Shown here: positions 1 to 9,008 of the stretch, one piece after another
Layout: each line of letters begins with the position of its first letter
Position numbering within the stretch: the first letter of the stretch is position 1
Source: an uncultured Pseudomonadales bacterium
GTDB taxonomy: Bacteria > Pseudomonadota > Gammaproteobacteria > Pseudomonadales > UBA7434
Length of the DNA: 64,000 bases
NCBI GenBank assembly: GCA_943788835.1
Contig: CALSRU010000004.1
Location: 800,300-864,299 of the forward strand
Direction: 5' to 3'
The notes under the pieces: model-generated
Told to the model about the DNA's origin: nothing
Databases searched by the model: none
What the model saw: only the letters and a program-made list of their open reading frames with translations
Translations under genes and position numbers: made by a program

Positions 1-378
1 TGATAAATCCGGCTCCCATAAGAAATCTTGATGCCAAGGGATTTGACACTGACTGCGGCAGGTTATGCCGACGCTCTTGCCATTCAGCGAGGCACTCATG
101 GGCGCTGTATCTACTAGCTGGGCAAGTGGTAGGTTCCAGCGCCGGTCAGGATTCCCATCGCTGTCAAAGTCTATTAAGAAAAAAACGGTGCCAAGGATAT
201 TCAACCGCATATCAATTTTAAGATACACCGCGTGACAGGTTTGATTTTTGAATTCGGGCTCTCCAACCACCCCATCCAAGACTGCCTCGAATTCACTATA
301 AAGCATTTCCTTGAGCACTTTTTTATGGCCCATAAAAATGACTGCTTCATAGTAAGTTTGCTTGAATCCAAAAAACAT
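1..378 (-). CDS. Unknown protein, N-terminal 126 residues (runs off the window)
   Basis: An open minus-strand frame runs from an ATG at 378 to the window edge without a stop. The protein starts MFFGFKQTYYEAVIFMGHKK and contains FFLIDFDSDGNPDRRWNLP and GITCRSQCQIPWHQDFLW. An in-frame TGA lies two codons upstream of the ATG, so this start is the only ATG choice, and AGCGGAA lies shortly before it. The acidic stretch DFDSDGNPD looks like a loop or metal-binding turn, but I do not recognise the family. A short open frame on the opposite strand at 232-423 is its shadow. Composition and codon use read as real coding sequence; the function is unknown. Confidence 0.6.
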   Translation of the reverse strand, partial: MFFGFKQTYYEAVIFMGHKKVLKEMLYSEFEAVLDGVVGEPEFKNQTCHAVYLKIDMRLNILGTVFFLIDFDSDGNPDRRWNLPLAQLVDTAPMSASLNGKSVGITCRSQCQIPWHQDFLWEPDLS

Positions 379-460
379 GGTTCACGGTTCCGCTGCAGTG
401 CGAACGGCTTACAGATAGACTAAAAAGCCGACTAGTGACTTAGTATAATGAAGCAATCAA

Positions 461-489
461 GCGGGCGCGCGAGTTAATCGAGAGCCCGC
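461..489. other. GC-rich inverted repeat in the first intergenic region
   Basis: GCGGGC at 461-466 pairs with GCCCGC at 484-489 around a 17-base spacer, in the gap between the partial first gene and the MAPEG gene. There is no clear U-tract, so a terminator role for the MAPEG gene is only possible. The rest of 379-607 shows nothing I can name. Confidence 0.25.
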
Positions 490-607
490 CCGTTTAAGCG
501 TAAAAACGTGAACCATGTTGCAAAGGCTCTGCGACGCGCTTAGCGCCAACAGTGCCGAGTAAAACGACGTTCAGCTCCCAACGAGGCAATGCCGTAACCA
601 TGGATAG

Positions 608-994
608 TTAAACAAGAATTGCTCTGATAACTCCCCACAGACCACCAAGGATCAATGCAAGCGTTGCTAGAAAACCAATCAACATGCCGCGCGATCGTTT
701 CTCAGGCGCCTGCAAATATCCAGCCGCATAAATAAAACGACCAGCAATAAACACCACACCTAGCAAGGCTGCTGAGCTCCAATTCAGATAAAGTCCAAAC
801 ACCCACATTGCCGGTAAAGTAACGACCAGCAACTCAAGTGTATTGAGGTGAATTCGGTTGACTCTTTCAAACAACTCATTGCCGCTCGTCGCTGGCGCCT
901 TAACACCATATTTACCGCGCGCCTGACCAACTTTTGATGAAAAATAAATACACTGCAAACTCATTAGCAGCGTTACTAAAGCTACTTGTTCCAT
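608..994 (-). CDS. MAPEG-family membrane protein
   Basis: A small integral membrane protein of about 128 residues with four hydrophobic segments. The pattern [17 protein letters not shown] after the first helix, followed by [10 protein letters not shown], is typical of the MAPEG superfamily (membrane-associated proteins in eicosanoid and glutathione metabolism). Bacterial members are mostly uncharacterised inner-membrane proteins, some with glutathione transferase or peroxidase activity. A GTG nine bases further upstream is also in frame, but it overlaps the AAAGGTG ribosome site that sits well before the ATG at 994, so the ATG was chosen. Stand-alone gene; its substrate is unknown. Confidence 0.8.
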   Translation of the reverse strand: MEQVALVTLLMSLQCIYFSSKVGQARGKYGVKAPATSGNELFERVNRIHLNTLELLVVTLPAMWVFGLYLNWSSAALLGVVFIAGRFIYAAGYLQAPEKRSRGMLIGFLATLALILGGLWGVIRAILV

Positions 995-1133
995 TATTTT
1001 CACCTTTTAATCTACTGACTGAAAAACACATGCGAGGACTAATATACACTGATCACGCCATCTAGAATGTTACCTATATTTGAGTCTTAGCTCCTAGCAA
1101 AGCGGAGCGGCTATGATCAGTTATATTTTGGAT

Positions 1134-1439
1134 CTATTTGACTTCTTGCACCAGTACCCAAGGCAGAATGACCGATGCCCAAACCACGGCATCTTGGTCT
1201 AGCCACTGCCTGGCCTGTTCATCTGTAACTCGCGAGACATTGCCTGTTTTTAACAACTGCCCAAATAGCTCATGCTCATCTTTCGCCACTGCACAGGCCA
1301 CCTCAAGAAGGTCTTGAGAAGAGTTGACATATATGGTGCTCCCAGCGGCGAAGAATCGCGCAAGCTCACTCCAATTTATTTTTGCCGTTTCTCGATTGAG
1401 TTTCTCTAGCATCTCTTTTTTATTTACTGCCTTTTCCAT
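1134..1439 (-). CDS. DUF2288 family protein
   Basis: A 101-residue soluble protein. LNRETAKINWSELARFFAAG near the N-terminus and VTDEQARQWLDQDAVVWASV followed by PWVLVQ at the C-terminus match what I know of DUF2288, a small conserved proteobacterial family of unknown function. The length fits the family. It lies 158 bases upstream of an exported unknown protein, both on the minus strand. No partner or regulation is evident. Confidence 0.8.
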   Translation of the reverse strand: MEKAVNKKEMLEKLNRETAKINWSELARFFAAGSTIYVNSSQDLLEVACAVAKDEHELFGQLLKTGNVSRVTDEQARQWLDQDAVVWASVILPWVLVQEVK

Positions 1440-1596
1440 TTCAACATCACCAATAGTTTTTATCTACAGCTTCGATGCGTTTATCGAAAAGCGAGAAGTT
1501 TTTAAACACGCACTTTCATATGACCGTTGCACACAACAATGGGCCCAGTTGGAGAAGCACAGGGACGCCTTCTTTTTTACCCTAACCCCTCCAAAA

Positions 1597-2112
1597 CTAC
1601 TCCTTAGTGAGGTTGTCCGGCTGCGATCTATCGCTGTGATTCACTTGGCGTTCTTGGCGCAGGCGTAAATTATATTTTTTATGCAAGTAATAGACAACCA
1701 AGCCCGCATCCTCTTTGCGTAAGTTATTTAATACAAGCTCATCAGGGTTTTTACAATCATATAACACGCTTACAAACTGAGTTACTGTTAGCCCGCGAAA
1801 ACTCTTGAGGTTTTTACGATTAAGTTCAAGTCGATCTCCCGTTGGCTCTTTAGCCAAACAGTATTGATAATATTCATACTTGCCTTGCCCTTTAAAAATA
1901 GTCTGACCGGCAATATAGTTTTCATCATATTTAGGATATCGGGTGTTGGTCGCTTTTTCCCAAAAGTCGATCCAAGCACGCTGATCAATCGGAGTATTTA
2001 TCCCGTCTCGACTCGCAGCCGCTTGGTTGGACAATAAAAAAGTACTCGCACATATAAGCAGATAGCCTGCTAGACGCTTAATAGACATCCTTGAGCTGAA
2101 AAAAACTTTCAT
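1597..2112 (-). CDS. Exported protein of unknown function
   Basis: About 171 residues with a Sec signal peptide (RLAGYLLICASTFLLSNQAAA) cleaved before SRDGIN. The mature part is small and basic with two cysteines (YYQYCLAKEP and VLYDCKNPDE) that could form a disulfide in the periplasm. An upstream GTG is in frame, but it overlaps the GAGAGGTG ribosome site of the ATG at 2112, so the ATG start is preferred. I recognise no family. The C-terminal tail (RQERQVNHSDRSQPDN) is polar and probably disordered. Confidence 0.6.
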   Translation of the reverse strand: MKVFFSSRMSIKRLAGYLLICASTFLLSNQAAASRDGINTPIDQRAWIDFWEKATNTRYPKYDENYIAGQTIFKGQGKYEYYQYCLAKEPTGDRLELNRKNLKSFRGLTVTQFVSVLYDCKNPDELVLNNLRKEDAGLVVYYLHKKYNLRLRQERQVNHSDRSQPDNLTKE

Positions 2113-2374
2113 CGTTAACACCTCTCATAAGCCGACTTTTCCCATCATTGCCTTTTTCATCGAATGACTGATTGCACCCAGCCAAAGATCCAACGCAGCG
2201 CTAGACCACTGCAGCTCTCCACAGCTAATTTAGTAGAATACTCCATAAGCTCGCCTTTGTGCGCCTTGAGACACAGTGACTGCGCACTAATTGCATATAA
2301 TTGATACGGACCCTCCCTCTATAATAAGACCATGAAAAACCTTTTAAATTACAAATGAACGTAAAACGTGGCCT

Positions 2375-3166
2375 ATGAAACACCAACACATCCCCCTGCA
2401 CGGCACTCCTAACCTGCGCGACTTAGGTGGCTATAACTCACGGTGCGGTCGCAGCGTAGCAAAGAATCGAATATTTCGCTCTGGCACACTGGCCTACCTA
2501 AATGAAAAAGACTGGTCAACGCTAGAGAACCTAAATTTAGGCGTCATTTGCGACTTCCGCCGCGAAGACGAGCAAGTCCGAGAGCCGACCAAACCTCCAG
2601 CGGCCCTGCCCATTGAAATAATCAGTCTATCGGTTGGAGCTGGCAGCCACACGGATTACCTCCAATACGTGCTCAGTAGCGAAAGCGAAGACAGTGAGTC
2701 AGTCAGGCGAATGATGCGCTCGATAAATCGAGACTTCGTTCTCAAACACAGCGATATTTACAGCCAGTTTTTAAAAAAAATTCTCACTCTAAAAAATGAT
2801 ACATCACTACTTTTTCATTGTGCAGCAGGCAAAGACCGCACCGGATTTGGAGCTGCACTTTTTTTGAGCTGCTTAAACGTCGATCGAAAAACCATCCGCC
2901 ACGACTACTTGCTCACTGCAGACTATTTTGTTCCAGAAGTAGAGCTAGTCAACATACAGCAGCGCGCTACTCATGTGGATTGGACTAAATATAAAATTAA
3001 ACGCCTAACGCCTATGCTTGAGGTACACCCTGGTTATCTAGACTCTGCATTTGCGGCTATAGAAGAGCAATGGGATAACACCGAGACCTATATTCGCGAA
3101 GCATTAAAAATAAGTGACGATGAAATAGCTCAGTTACAAAATAAATTTTTAGTTCACAATGATTGA
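2375..3166 (+). CDS. Tyrosine-protein phosphatase, Y_phosphatase3 type
   Basis: A 263-residue cysteine-dependent phosphatase. The P-loop HCAAGKDRTG at residues 148-157 supplies the nucleophile Cys149 and Arg155. Upstream motifs NLRDLGGY and RSGTLAYLNEKDWSTL are typical of the bacterial/fungal tyrosine (or dual-specificity) phosphatase family that includes secreted LipA- and MptpB-like enzymes. No signal peptide is seen, so it is probably cytoplasmic. It converges on oxyR with an 11-base gap. The substrate is unknown; phosphoinositide or phosphotyrosine activity is known in this family. A TATAAT-like element lies about 50 bases upstream (near 2321), without a well-spaced -35. Confidence 0.85.
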   Translation: MKHQHIPLHGTPNLRDLGGYNSRCGRSVAKNRIFRSGTLAYLNEKDWSTLENLNLGVICDFRREDEQVREPTKPPAALPIEIISLSVGAGSHTDYLQYVLSSESEDSESVRRMMRSINRDFVLKHSDIYSQFLKKILTLKNDTSLLFHCAAGKDRTGFGAALFLSCLNVDRKTIRHDYLLTADYFVPEVELVNIQQRATHVDWTKYKIKRLTPMLEVHPGYLDSAFAAIEEQWDNTETYIREALKISDDEIAQLQNKFLVHND

Positions 3167-3177
3167 CCACCAAAGGC

Positions 3178-4077
3178 TTACTTGAGCGCCTTGACTGCAG
3201 CTTTTTGAATCACATCAACAATTTTTTGCACGGCGTCAATGCGCATGTAGTTTGGCCGCGTCAGGAGCACTATTTCTCGACGTGGTATAGGCGCTTTAAA
3301 AGGCACATAGACGAGCGAGCTAATGGGCGGCATTTGCAGCGTAGCAAGCTTGGGAAGTAACGTGATACCCATATTACTAGCGACCATGTAACGCAATGTT
3401 TCGAGGCTGGTTGCTTGAAAGCGAACATCCTCACTAGCCCCTGCCGACGAGCAAAAATCCAAAGCCTGGTCGCGCAGACAATGACCATCTTCTAAATTAA
3501 GAACCGGCATGCCACGTAGATCTGCCAAGCTACTCTTATCTTTATGCGCTAGTGGGTGAGACGCATGCACAGCTAAAACGAGGTCTTCGCTAAAAAGGTT
3601 AACGTGCTCGAATCCTTGCATGTCATCTAGCCAAGGTAAAATAAGTAGATCGAGCTTGCCGCTATTAAGGTCTTCTAATAACTTACTGGTTTTTTCTTCG
3701 TAAAGAAAAAAATCTACTTTAGGCAAGGCCTGATTCATCGGCTCCATAATGTGTGGCAGCAAATAAGGCGCAAGCGTTGGAATAAGTCCAATATGGCGCT
3801 CTCCCGCAAAAGGATCGAGCAATAGATTAGCGCTCTCTTCGAAATCTTTTGCCGCCAATATCACCCTGCGCGCTTTAACTACTAACGAATCACCTTCTGG
3901 AGTTAGCAATACTCCACGGCGATGCCTCTCAATGAGCTGTAAACCCAGTTGCTCCTCAAGCTTCATAATTTGACTGCTAAGAGTCGGCTGACTTACAAAG
4001 CAAGAGTCAGCTGCTCGCCCGAAATGCTTATGCTCGGCAATGGCGAGCAAATATTGAAGATCGCGAAGTTTCACCAT
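3178..4077 (-). CDS. oxyR: Hydrogen peroxide-sensing regulator OxyR (LysR family)
   Basis: A 299-residue LysR-type regulator. The N-terminal winged helix-turn-helix covers residues 1-60 (HFGRAADSCFVSQPTLSSQI) and the rest is the effector domain. EDGHCLRDQALDFC places Cys200 and Cys209 nine residues apart, the same spacing as the peroxide-reactive C199/C208 pair of E. coli OxyR. SLETLRYMVASNMGITLLP matches the OxyR C-domain. It should activate catalase and alkyl hydroperoxide reductase genes, none of which lie in this window. It follows fliR in the same direction, in the place where flhB sits in related genomes. Confidence 0.93.
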   Translation of the reverse strand: MVKLRDLQYLLAIAEHKHFGRAADSCFVSQPTLSSQIMKLEEQLGLQLIERHRRGVLLTPEGDSLVVKARRVILAAKDFEESANLLLDPFAGERHIGLIPTLAPYLLPHIMEPMNQALPKVDFFLYEEKTSKLLEDLNSGKLDLLILPWLDDMQGFEHVNLFSEDLVLAVHASHPLAHKDKSSLADLRGMPVLNLEDGHCLRDQALDFCSSAGASEDVRFQATSLETLRYMVASNMGITLLPKLATLQMPPISSLVYVPFKAPIPRREIVLLTRPNYMRIDAVQKIVDVIQKAAVKALK

Positions 4078-4196
4078 ATGTCTATCTCAACAAAAATCTT
4101 AAGCATTGGAACTTACGTTTCGCAGGCAAAAAAAATCACTACAATGCTACATGAGTGCAGGCTTTAGATGCCTTGAAAAATTTGGTACAAGCCAAT

Positions 4197-4970
4197 TTAT
4201 GGTTGAATTACGCTGCGTAAATAATTAAAGGCTTCACCACTTAGGTCCTGATACTGCGGCATAAAACCGGCCAACGCAACCCAAAAAATAAAGATGCCGA
4301 AGATCAGTGTAAAGGGAAAGCCTAACGAAAATATATTGAGCTGGGGGGCTGCCCGGGTCATGACACCGAAAGCAAAATTGACAATTAATATTGCTGTCAC
4401 CGCTGGAAGTGCCAGTAACAATGCCGACGCGAACATCCAAGTGCCGGCCTGTGCAATGCCAAACAGAGCACCATCAGACAGCATACTTTGGCCGATCGGC
4501 ATGAAATAAAAGCTCTGTGCCATCACCTCAATGACAACCAGATGACCGTTGAACGCCAAAAATAACAGCGTAACCAAAACCACATAAAACTGACTCACCA
4601 CAGCCACTGATACGCCATTCGTTGGATCAACCATTGAGGCAAAGCCTAAACCCATTTGCATGGCAATCATTTGACCTGCAAGTACAAATATATGAAAGAA
4701 AATCTGCACAAAAAACCCAAGCGAAACACCAATAATGAGTTGCTGAAAAGTCAATAAGATCGTATCAAACGATAAAATTGATACTATGGGAAGGTCTGGC
4801 AGAGAAGGGAACAGTAACGCTGCAGTAGTGAGTGCCAATAATAAACGCACCTGCATCGGTACTAACTGATTGCCAAAGACCGGCACAGTTGCGAAAAATG
4901 CCCCTACTCGCACGAAAGGCAAAAAGAATTGGGCGATCCACTGAACCAAATCATTCGGGTCAAACGGCAT
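4197..4970 (-). CDS. fliR: Flagellar export apparatus protein FliR
   Basis: About 257 residues with six predicted membrane helices. It is part of the type III export gate (FliPQR) at the base of the flagellum. Typical FliR features are the N-terminal FLPFVRVGAFFATVPVFG, GLGFASMVDPTNG and RAAPQLNIFSLGFP. An in-frame GTG nine bases upstream is possible, but the ATG at 4970 (MPFDPNDLVQW) fits the family start better. It is the last fli gene of the run. flhB, which usually follows, is replaced here by oxyR. Confidence 0.95.
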   Translation of the reverse strand: MPFDPNDLVQWIAQFFLPFVRVGAFFATVPVFGNQLVPMQVRLLLALTTAALLFPSLPDLPIVSILSFDTILLTFQQLIIGVSLGFFVQIFFHIFVLAGQMIAMQMGLGFASMVDPTNGVSVAVVSQFYVVLVTLLFLAFNGHLVVIEVMAQSFYFMPIGQSMLSDGALFGIAQAGTWMFASALLLALPAVTAILIVNFAFGVMTRAAPQLNIFSLGFPFTLIFGIFIFWVALAGFMPQYQDLSGEAFNYLRSVIQP

Positions 4971-4999
4971 TACAGACACTCGGGCTATAGATATTATAT

Positions 5000-5269
5000 T
5001 TAATGAGTCACGTAACTGATCGACTCAAAGATAAAGTTGGATAGGTCGAGTAACTCTTGAATAATCCAGGGGCTTAGAACCAAAATAGTCATCAATGTAG
5101 CGAGTAAACGTGGCAGAAAGCTCAGTGTTTGCTCATTAATTTGAGTTGCCGCTTGAAAAACACTAACAATTAAGCCGACCAACAAACTCGGCAAAATAAT
5201 CGCCGCAACCAACACAACGACTAGAAATAGCGCCTGCCCAAATATCCCAATGACCGTCTCTGGCGTCAT
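5000..5269 (-). CDS. fliQ: Flagellar export apparatus protein FliQ
   Basis: An 89-residue protein with two membrane helices, the usual size of FliQ. MTPETVIGIFGQALF at the start and VSVFQAATQINEQTLSFLPR in the loop are hallmark sequences. It forms the export gate with FliP and FliR. A good ribosome site (CGAGG) lies seven bases ahead of the ATG. Same operon as its neighbours. Confidence 0.95.
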   Translation of the reverse strand: MTPETVIGIFGQALFLVVVLVAAIILPSLLVGLIVSVFQAATQINEQTLSFLPRLLATLMTILVLSPWIIQELLDLSNFIFESISYVTH

Positions 5270-5311
5270 CTTAAACCTCGGGGTTGGGTGTTTAAAAACT
5301 TCGTGGATATT

Positions 5312-6211
5312 TTATATGCCATAACTTGCCGCCAAACTGCCCACCACCATGGACCAACCATCGACCAAAACGAACAGCATGATTTTAAATGGCAAAGAAA
5401 TAATAATAGGTGACAACATCACCATGCCCATTGCCATCAAGACACTCGCCACCACCAAATCGATAACTAAAAACGGAATAAACAAAAGAAATCCTATTTG
5501 AAAGGCCGTTTTAAGCTCGCTAGTAATAAATGCAGGTGCAAGCACAAAAAAAGATATCTCTTCCTTACTGTTAACCGGCGGCACTTTGGCGATGCGCGAG
5601 AACAATTCGATATCTGAAGCCCTTGTCTGTCCTCGCATAAATTCATGTACGGGTAACGATGCAAGCCTAAGAGCCTCAACTGAAGTGATCTGCTCTTGCA
5701 TATAGGGCTGCACAGCGTCCTCATAGACTGTCTCAAAAACGGGTCGCATGATAAAAATGGTTAGGAACAATGCCAAGCCTAAAAGAATTTGATTAGAGGG
5801 TGTCTGCTGTAAACCGAGTGCTTGCCTGAGGATAGAGAACACAATAATAATGCGCGTGAAGGACGTCATCATTAAAATAAAAGACGGTAGCAAGGTAAGC
5901 GCCGTCATAATGGCGAGCAACTGGATAGTCACTGTATAGTCCTGACCACCATCGCTACGCGGAGTCATCGCAAATGCTGGAAGCCCCGGAATACCGGCAA
6001 CGAGAGGCAGCGCACCCTGAGCTGGCAAAACCGCGCTTTGCGGATCGAGATTGGCTGCCGTCAATGAGCCAGCCGGCACCAAGCCATCGAGATCTTGCGC
6101 ATACCCAAGCGGCGTGAATACAACAAGCACGATAGCAACAACAGCAAAAAAAGAAATGCCTGCTTGTTTAAACAAACGATTTTTTAAGCGGGTCAATGGA
6201 ATCAGCGACAT
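5312..6211 (-). CDS. fliP: Flagellar export apparatus protein FliP
   Basis: 299 residues: a cleavable signal peptide (about 1-38, ending near LGYAQ), a short periplasmic lead and the FliP core. Core motifs are [35 protein letters not shown] and [14 protein letters not shown]-like [14 protein letters not shown] at the C-terminus. FliP builds the export-gate pore in the inner membrane. It is longer than the roughly 245-residue E. coli protein because of the extended N-terminus, which is common in Pseudomonas relatives. It starts six bases after the fliO stop. Confidence 0.95.
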   Translation of the reverse strand: MSLIPLTRLKNRLFKQAGISFFAVVAIVLVVFTPLGYAQDLDGLVPAGSLTAANLDPQSAVLPAQGALPLVAGIPGLPAFAMTPRSDGGQDYTVTIQLLAIMTALTLLPSFILMMTSFTRIIIVFSILRQALGLQQTPSNQILLGLALFLTIFIMRPVFETVYEDAVQPYMQEQITSVEALRLASLPVHEFMRGQTRASDIELFSRIAKVPPVNSKEEISFFVLAPAFITSELKTAFQIGFLLFIPFLVIDLVVASVLMAMGMVMLSPIIISLPFKIMLFVLVDGWSMVVGSLAASYGI

Positions 6212-6217
6212 AGTATT

Positions 6218-6658
6218 CTAAGATTTACCTGCGGCTAACGCTGAGCGGAGATGCTTGATGAAGGTTGGCGAAACACTTTGGGAATTATCACTAATAATGG
6301 GAGTATCCAGCTTCTCTAAAAGTGCCACACGCCCAGGCGCAACACCTAACAATAATTGTTCCTCTCCCACTTGCACTAATACCACCCTTTCTCGCGAGCC
6401 AACCGAAATGGCCGACAACACCCTTAATGGCAAAGTGCCTCCGCCGCCAGCAAAATTTTGCATTTTCCTGGCATACCAGGCCAAAGCTAGAATGAGCCCA
6501 ACAATGACTAACAAACTTACGAGAAGCTGGAGCAGTGAACCGGCATTGATCACCGAAAAATCAGACTCTGCTTGCTCATTAGCACGGGCTAAGGTTGGTA
6601 GAAAAAGCCCCAGATAAACGAACACCAACAGTACAGTTCGCAACGCCTTGGTCATCAC
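6218..6658 (-). CDS. fliO: Flagellar biosynthetic protein FliO
   Basis: 146 residues with an N-terminal signal-like helix, a second membrane helix (LLQLLVSLLVIVGLILALAW) and a small cytoplasmic domain with SVGSRERVVLVQVGEEQLLLG, the conserved part of FliO. FliO is a scaffold that helps assemble the FliP ring. Its ATG overlaps the fliN stop by four bases (ATGA), which indicates translational coupling. Confidence 0.92.
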   Translation of the reverse strand: MMTKALRTVLLVFVYLGLFLPTLARANEQAESDFSVINAGSLLQLLVSLLVIVGLILALAWYARKMQNFAGGGGTLPLRVLSAISVGSRERVVLVQVGEEQLLLGVAPGRVALLEKLDTPIISDNSQSVSPTFIKHLRSALAAGKS

Positions 6659-7008
6659 TTTAGCCTTTTAATGCGTTCAGACGGACTGATCACATCGGTG
6701 ACACGAATACCGAATTTTTCGTTAACTACGACTACTTCACCATGCGCTATTAACGTTCCATTCACGGTCACATCGAGAGGCTCTCCAGCCAAGCGTTCTA
6801 GCTCGATTACCGACCCTTGGTTAAGTTGCAGCAAATTCCTGATAGAAATTTGTGTAGAACCGACTTCCATCGCTATTTTGACTGGAATATCCAATACGAC
6901 TTCCAAGTCAGGGCTACCACCCTCTGGGGTGTTGGATTCCTCCACCTTCAATTCATCGAGAGTTGCAGCTGCAACATCGTTTTCAGCTAAATCTTCATTG
7001 TCACTCAT
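6655..7008 (-). CDS. fliN: Flagellar motor switch protein FliN
   Basis: 117 residues: an acidic variable N-terminus followed by the conserved SpoA/FliN domain (LDIPVKIAMEVGSTQISIRN, LLQLNQGSVIELERLAGEPL, VNGTLIAHGEVVVVNEKFGI). FliN forms the lower C-ring with FliM and FliG, which switches rotation direction and docks export chaperones. It is separated from fliM by 81 bases and overlaps fliO by four. Confidence 0.95.
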   Translation of the reverse strand: MSDNEDLAENDVAAATLDELKVEESNTPEGGSPDLEVVLDIPVKIAMEVGSTQISIRNLLQLNQGSVIELERLAGEPLDVTVNGTLIAHGEVVVVNEKFGIRVTDVISPSERIKRLK

Positions 7009-7089
7009 AAGCCTATACCCACTCGGTCTTTAACGAATAATGTGTATTAAATTTTATAACTACCTATCTTGGCTCTAGACTAAAACCTG

Positions 7090-8073
7090 TCAGAAACTAT
7101 CCATTTGATTGATATCAGTGCGCTTAATAATTTCTAAAGCTAAATTACCACGGGAAGTACCCATGCGAGTCTTAAAAACAGGCACGCCATTGGCACGCAA
7201 CACCATAGTTTCGGGTATATCGACAGGGATGACATCGCCCTCCTCTAAATCGATCACTTCGCGCAGGCTCATCTTCTTTTCAACCACTGTACATTCTAAA
7301 TTTACGTTAGCTCTGACGATATCTCGCCGCAATGCATGCCCCCACCGCTCATCAACTTCAGCGGACTCACCGGTCATACCAGAATCTAATACGTCTTTAA
7401 TCGGCTCGATCATTGAGTAGGGAATGGCCACATGGAAGTCACCTCCATTACCGTCAATTTCTATATGAAAAACAGAAACAATCACAGCCTCGCTGGGGCT
7501 TACGATATTTGCCATAGCTGGATTAACTTCAATGCCCGATGTTTCAAATTTAACTTCAAACAAAGGCTTCCAAGCCTCTTCAAAGTTTTTGAAAACTTGG
7601 GCTAGAAACATTTCGACCACTCGTAATTCTGTGGGTGTAAACTCTCGACCTTCATTTTTGGAATTAGCCCCATCACCGCCAAAAAAACTATCGACGAGGC
7701 GAAAAACTAACTTAGCTTCTACAGAAAACAAACTTACTCCGCGCAATGGCTGCATACGGACAAGATTCAAGCTCGTTGGCATCACTAAACTCTGAGCATA
7801 GTCACCAAATTTTTGCACTTGCACACCAGCCGCAGTCACTTCGGCACTGCGACGCAGCAAGTTGAAAAGGCTAACGCGCATATAGCGCGAAAATCTCTCA
7901 TTAATGAGCTCTAAGGTTGGCATACGCCCACGTACAATACGATCTTGCGAAGTTAAATCATAAGTCGTGTAGTCGGCACCATCGTCAAAGGCATCGTCGG
8001 TGTCTATGTCACCACCGTCTACGCCGTGCAACAGCGTATCGATTTCTTCCTGCGATAAAATTTCATCTGCCAC
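7090..8073 (-). CDS. fliM: Flagellar motor switch protein FliM
   Basis: 327 residues. The N-terminal EILSQEEIDTLLHG is the CheY-P binding segment. The middle CheC-like domain carries RFSRYMRVSLFNLLRR and SFFGGDG, and a C-terminal SpoA domain binds FliN. The start is a GTG (reading MADEIL) with AAAGGG seven bases upstream. The intact CheY-binding peptide shows that the motor is under chemotaxis control. Confidence 0.96.
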   Translation of the reverse strand: MADEILSQEEIDTLLHGVDGGDIDTDDAFDDGADYTTYDLTSQDRIVRGRMPTLELINERFSRYMRVSLFNLLRRSAEVTAAGVQVQKFGDYAQSLVMPTSLNLVRMQPLRGVSLFSVEAKLVFRLVDSFFGGDGANSKNEGREFTPTELRVVEMFLAQVFKNFEEAWKPLFEVKFETSGIEVNPAMANIVSPSEAVIVSVFHIEIDGNGGDFHVAIPYSMIEPIKDVLDSGMTGESAEVDERWGHALRRDIVRANVNLECTVVEKKMSLREVIDLEEGDVIPVDIPETMVLRANGVPVFKTRMGTSRGNLALEIIKRTDINQMDSF

Positions 8074-8213
8074 AAAATAGCCCTTTGCTAAAACTCAATG
8101 CGCTCACACTGGACAGCGTAAACAACGATCTTCACGTTATCTTTTAAACAGGTATGCTCAGCTCTCAACTGTTCCAACTTGGCTGACGATATTTATTAAA
8201 CTAGGGTCAATAA

Positions 8214-8678
8214 TCACTGCATAACAAAATCAGTAAACAGCACTTTTTCAACTCCTGGCTTACCGATTTCAGCGTTAAGAATTTCTTGCACTGCTGCTAA
8301 GCACTCGAGCTTTAACGCTATACGCCCATCAGGCGTTTTTAATGCCTCAAATTGCTGTCCACTCAACAAGATGACTAATTTGCTTTTGATTGTGGGCGCA
8401 TGCTTAATCAGTGCCTCAATTACATCCTGCTCGCGCGTCATTAACGAAATCGCCAACTGGAATAAGCGCTGGCGTCCATTGACTTCATAGTTGGTCTGAA
8501 ATTTAGGATTGATTGCGAAATACAGTGCCGCTGGATTGAACTCCTCTACCGGCTCATCATCGTTCATCAGCCAGACCGTCACACCAATTGAAGTGGCTAC
8601 CAAAAACACGCCCAAGACAATGAATATGATCAACGTCTTTTTATTCGACGATGATTCATCTACTTCTTCTTCAGCCAT
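8214..8678 (-). CDS. fliL: Flagellar basal body-associated protein FliL
   Basis: About 154 residues with one N-terminal membrane helix (TLIIFIVLGVFLVATSIGVTV) and a periplasmic domain ending EKVLFTDFVMQ, the typical FliL C-terminus. FliL surrounds the stator units and supports torque. The frame stays open 105 bases further upstream, but those residues do not resemble FliL, so the start MAEEEVDESS at 8678 was chosen. First of the fliL-to-fliR block, 140 bases before fliM. Confidence 0.9.
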   Translation of the reverse strand: MAEEEVDESSSNKKTLIIFIVLGVFLVATSIGVTVWLMNDDEPVEEFNPAALYFAINPKFQTNYEVNGRQRLFQLAISLMTREQDVIEALIKHAPTIKSKLVILLSGQQFEALKTPDGRIALKLECLAAVQEILNAEIGKPGVEKVLFTDFVMQ

Positions 8679-9008
8679 GCCAATATACCGCCACTTTTTC
8701 TCTAGTTGGTAGGAAAGCAAGTCCTGTGCCAGCTGCGGCTGCAACTGCGATATGGGCCAGCCTCGATCGCCAGACAACAACACAAAACTCAGCCACGATT
8801 TTAGTCGAGAATCTGAGCATTCGTGGCGATACTTGCGGGATCTAGCCAGAATTACCGTTTATTCTTTAAGTGAGCAGGCGCGCAGTTAGATTAATAGCCG
8901 AAAAGCTTCGACTTGGAAAGGATTGGGGAATTGAAACGCAAGGCAGAAATGCCGCTCGAGGCGAGGTGCCGCAGGCACCAGGTCTTAAACTGCACCTGCC
9001 CGACCGAT
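8679..9008. other. Intergenic stretch between fliK and fliL
   Basis: About 330 bases without a convincing gene. It holds one perfect hairpin (GGTGCC at 8965-8970 and GGCACC at 8974-8979) just after the fliK stop, without a U-tract. The open frame that continues from fliL upstream into this stretch does not look coding. No clear sigma-70, sigma-54 or sigma-28 promoter was found. Confidence 0.4.

Noticed and set aside
232-423. A 63-residue open frame on the plus strand
   Set aside because: It overlaps a longer, better-formed minus-strand gene (1-378), has no ribosome site and reads as its shadow.
8965-8979. Hairpin GGTGCC-GCA-GGCACC after fliK
   Set aside because: Perfect but only six base pairs and with no U-tract, so it is not called as a terminator.
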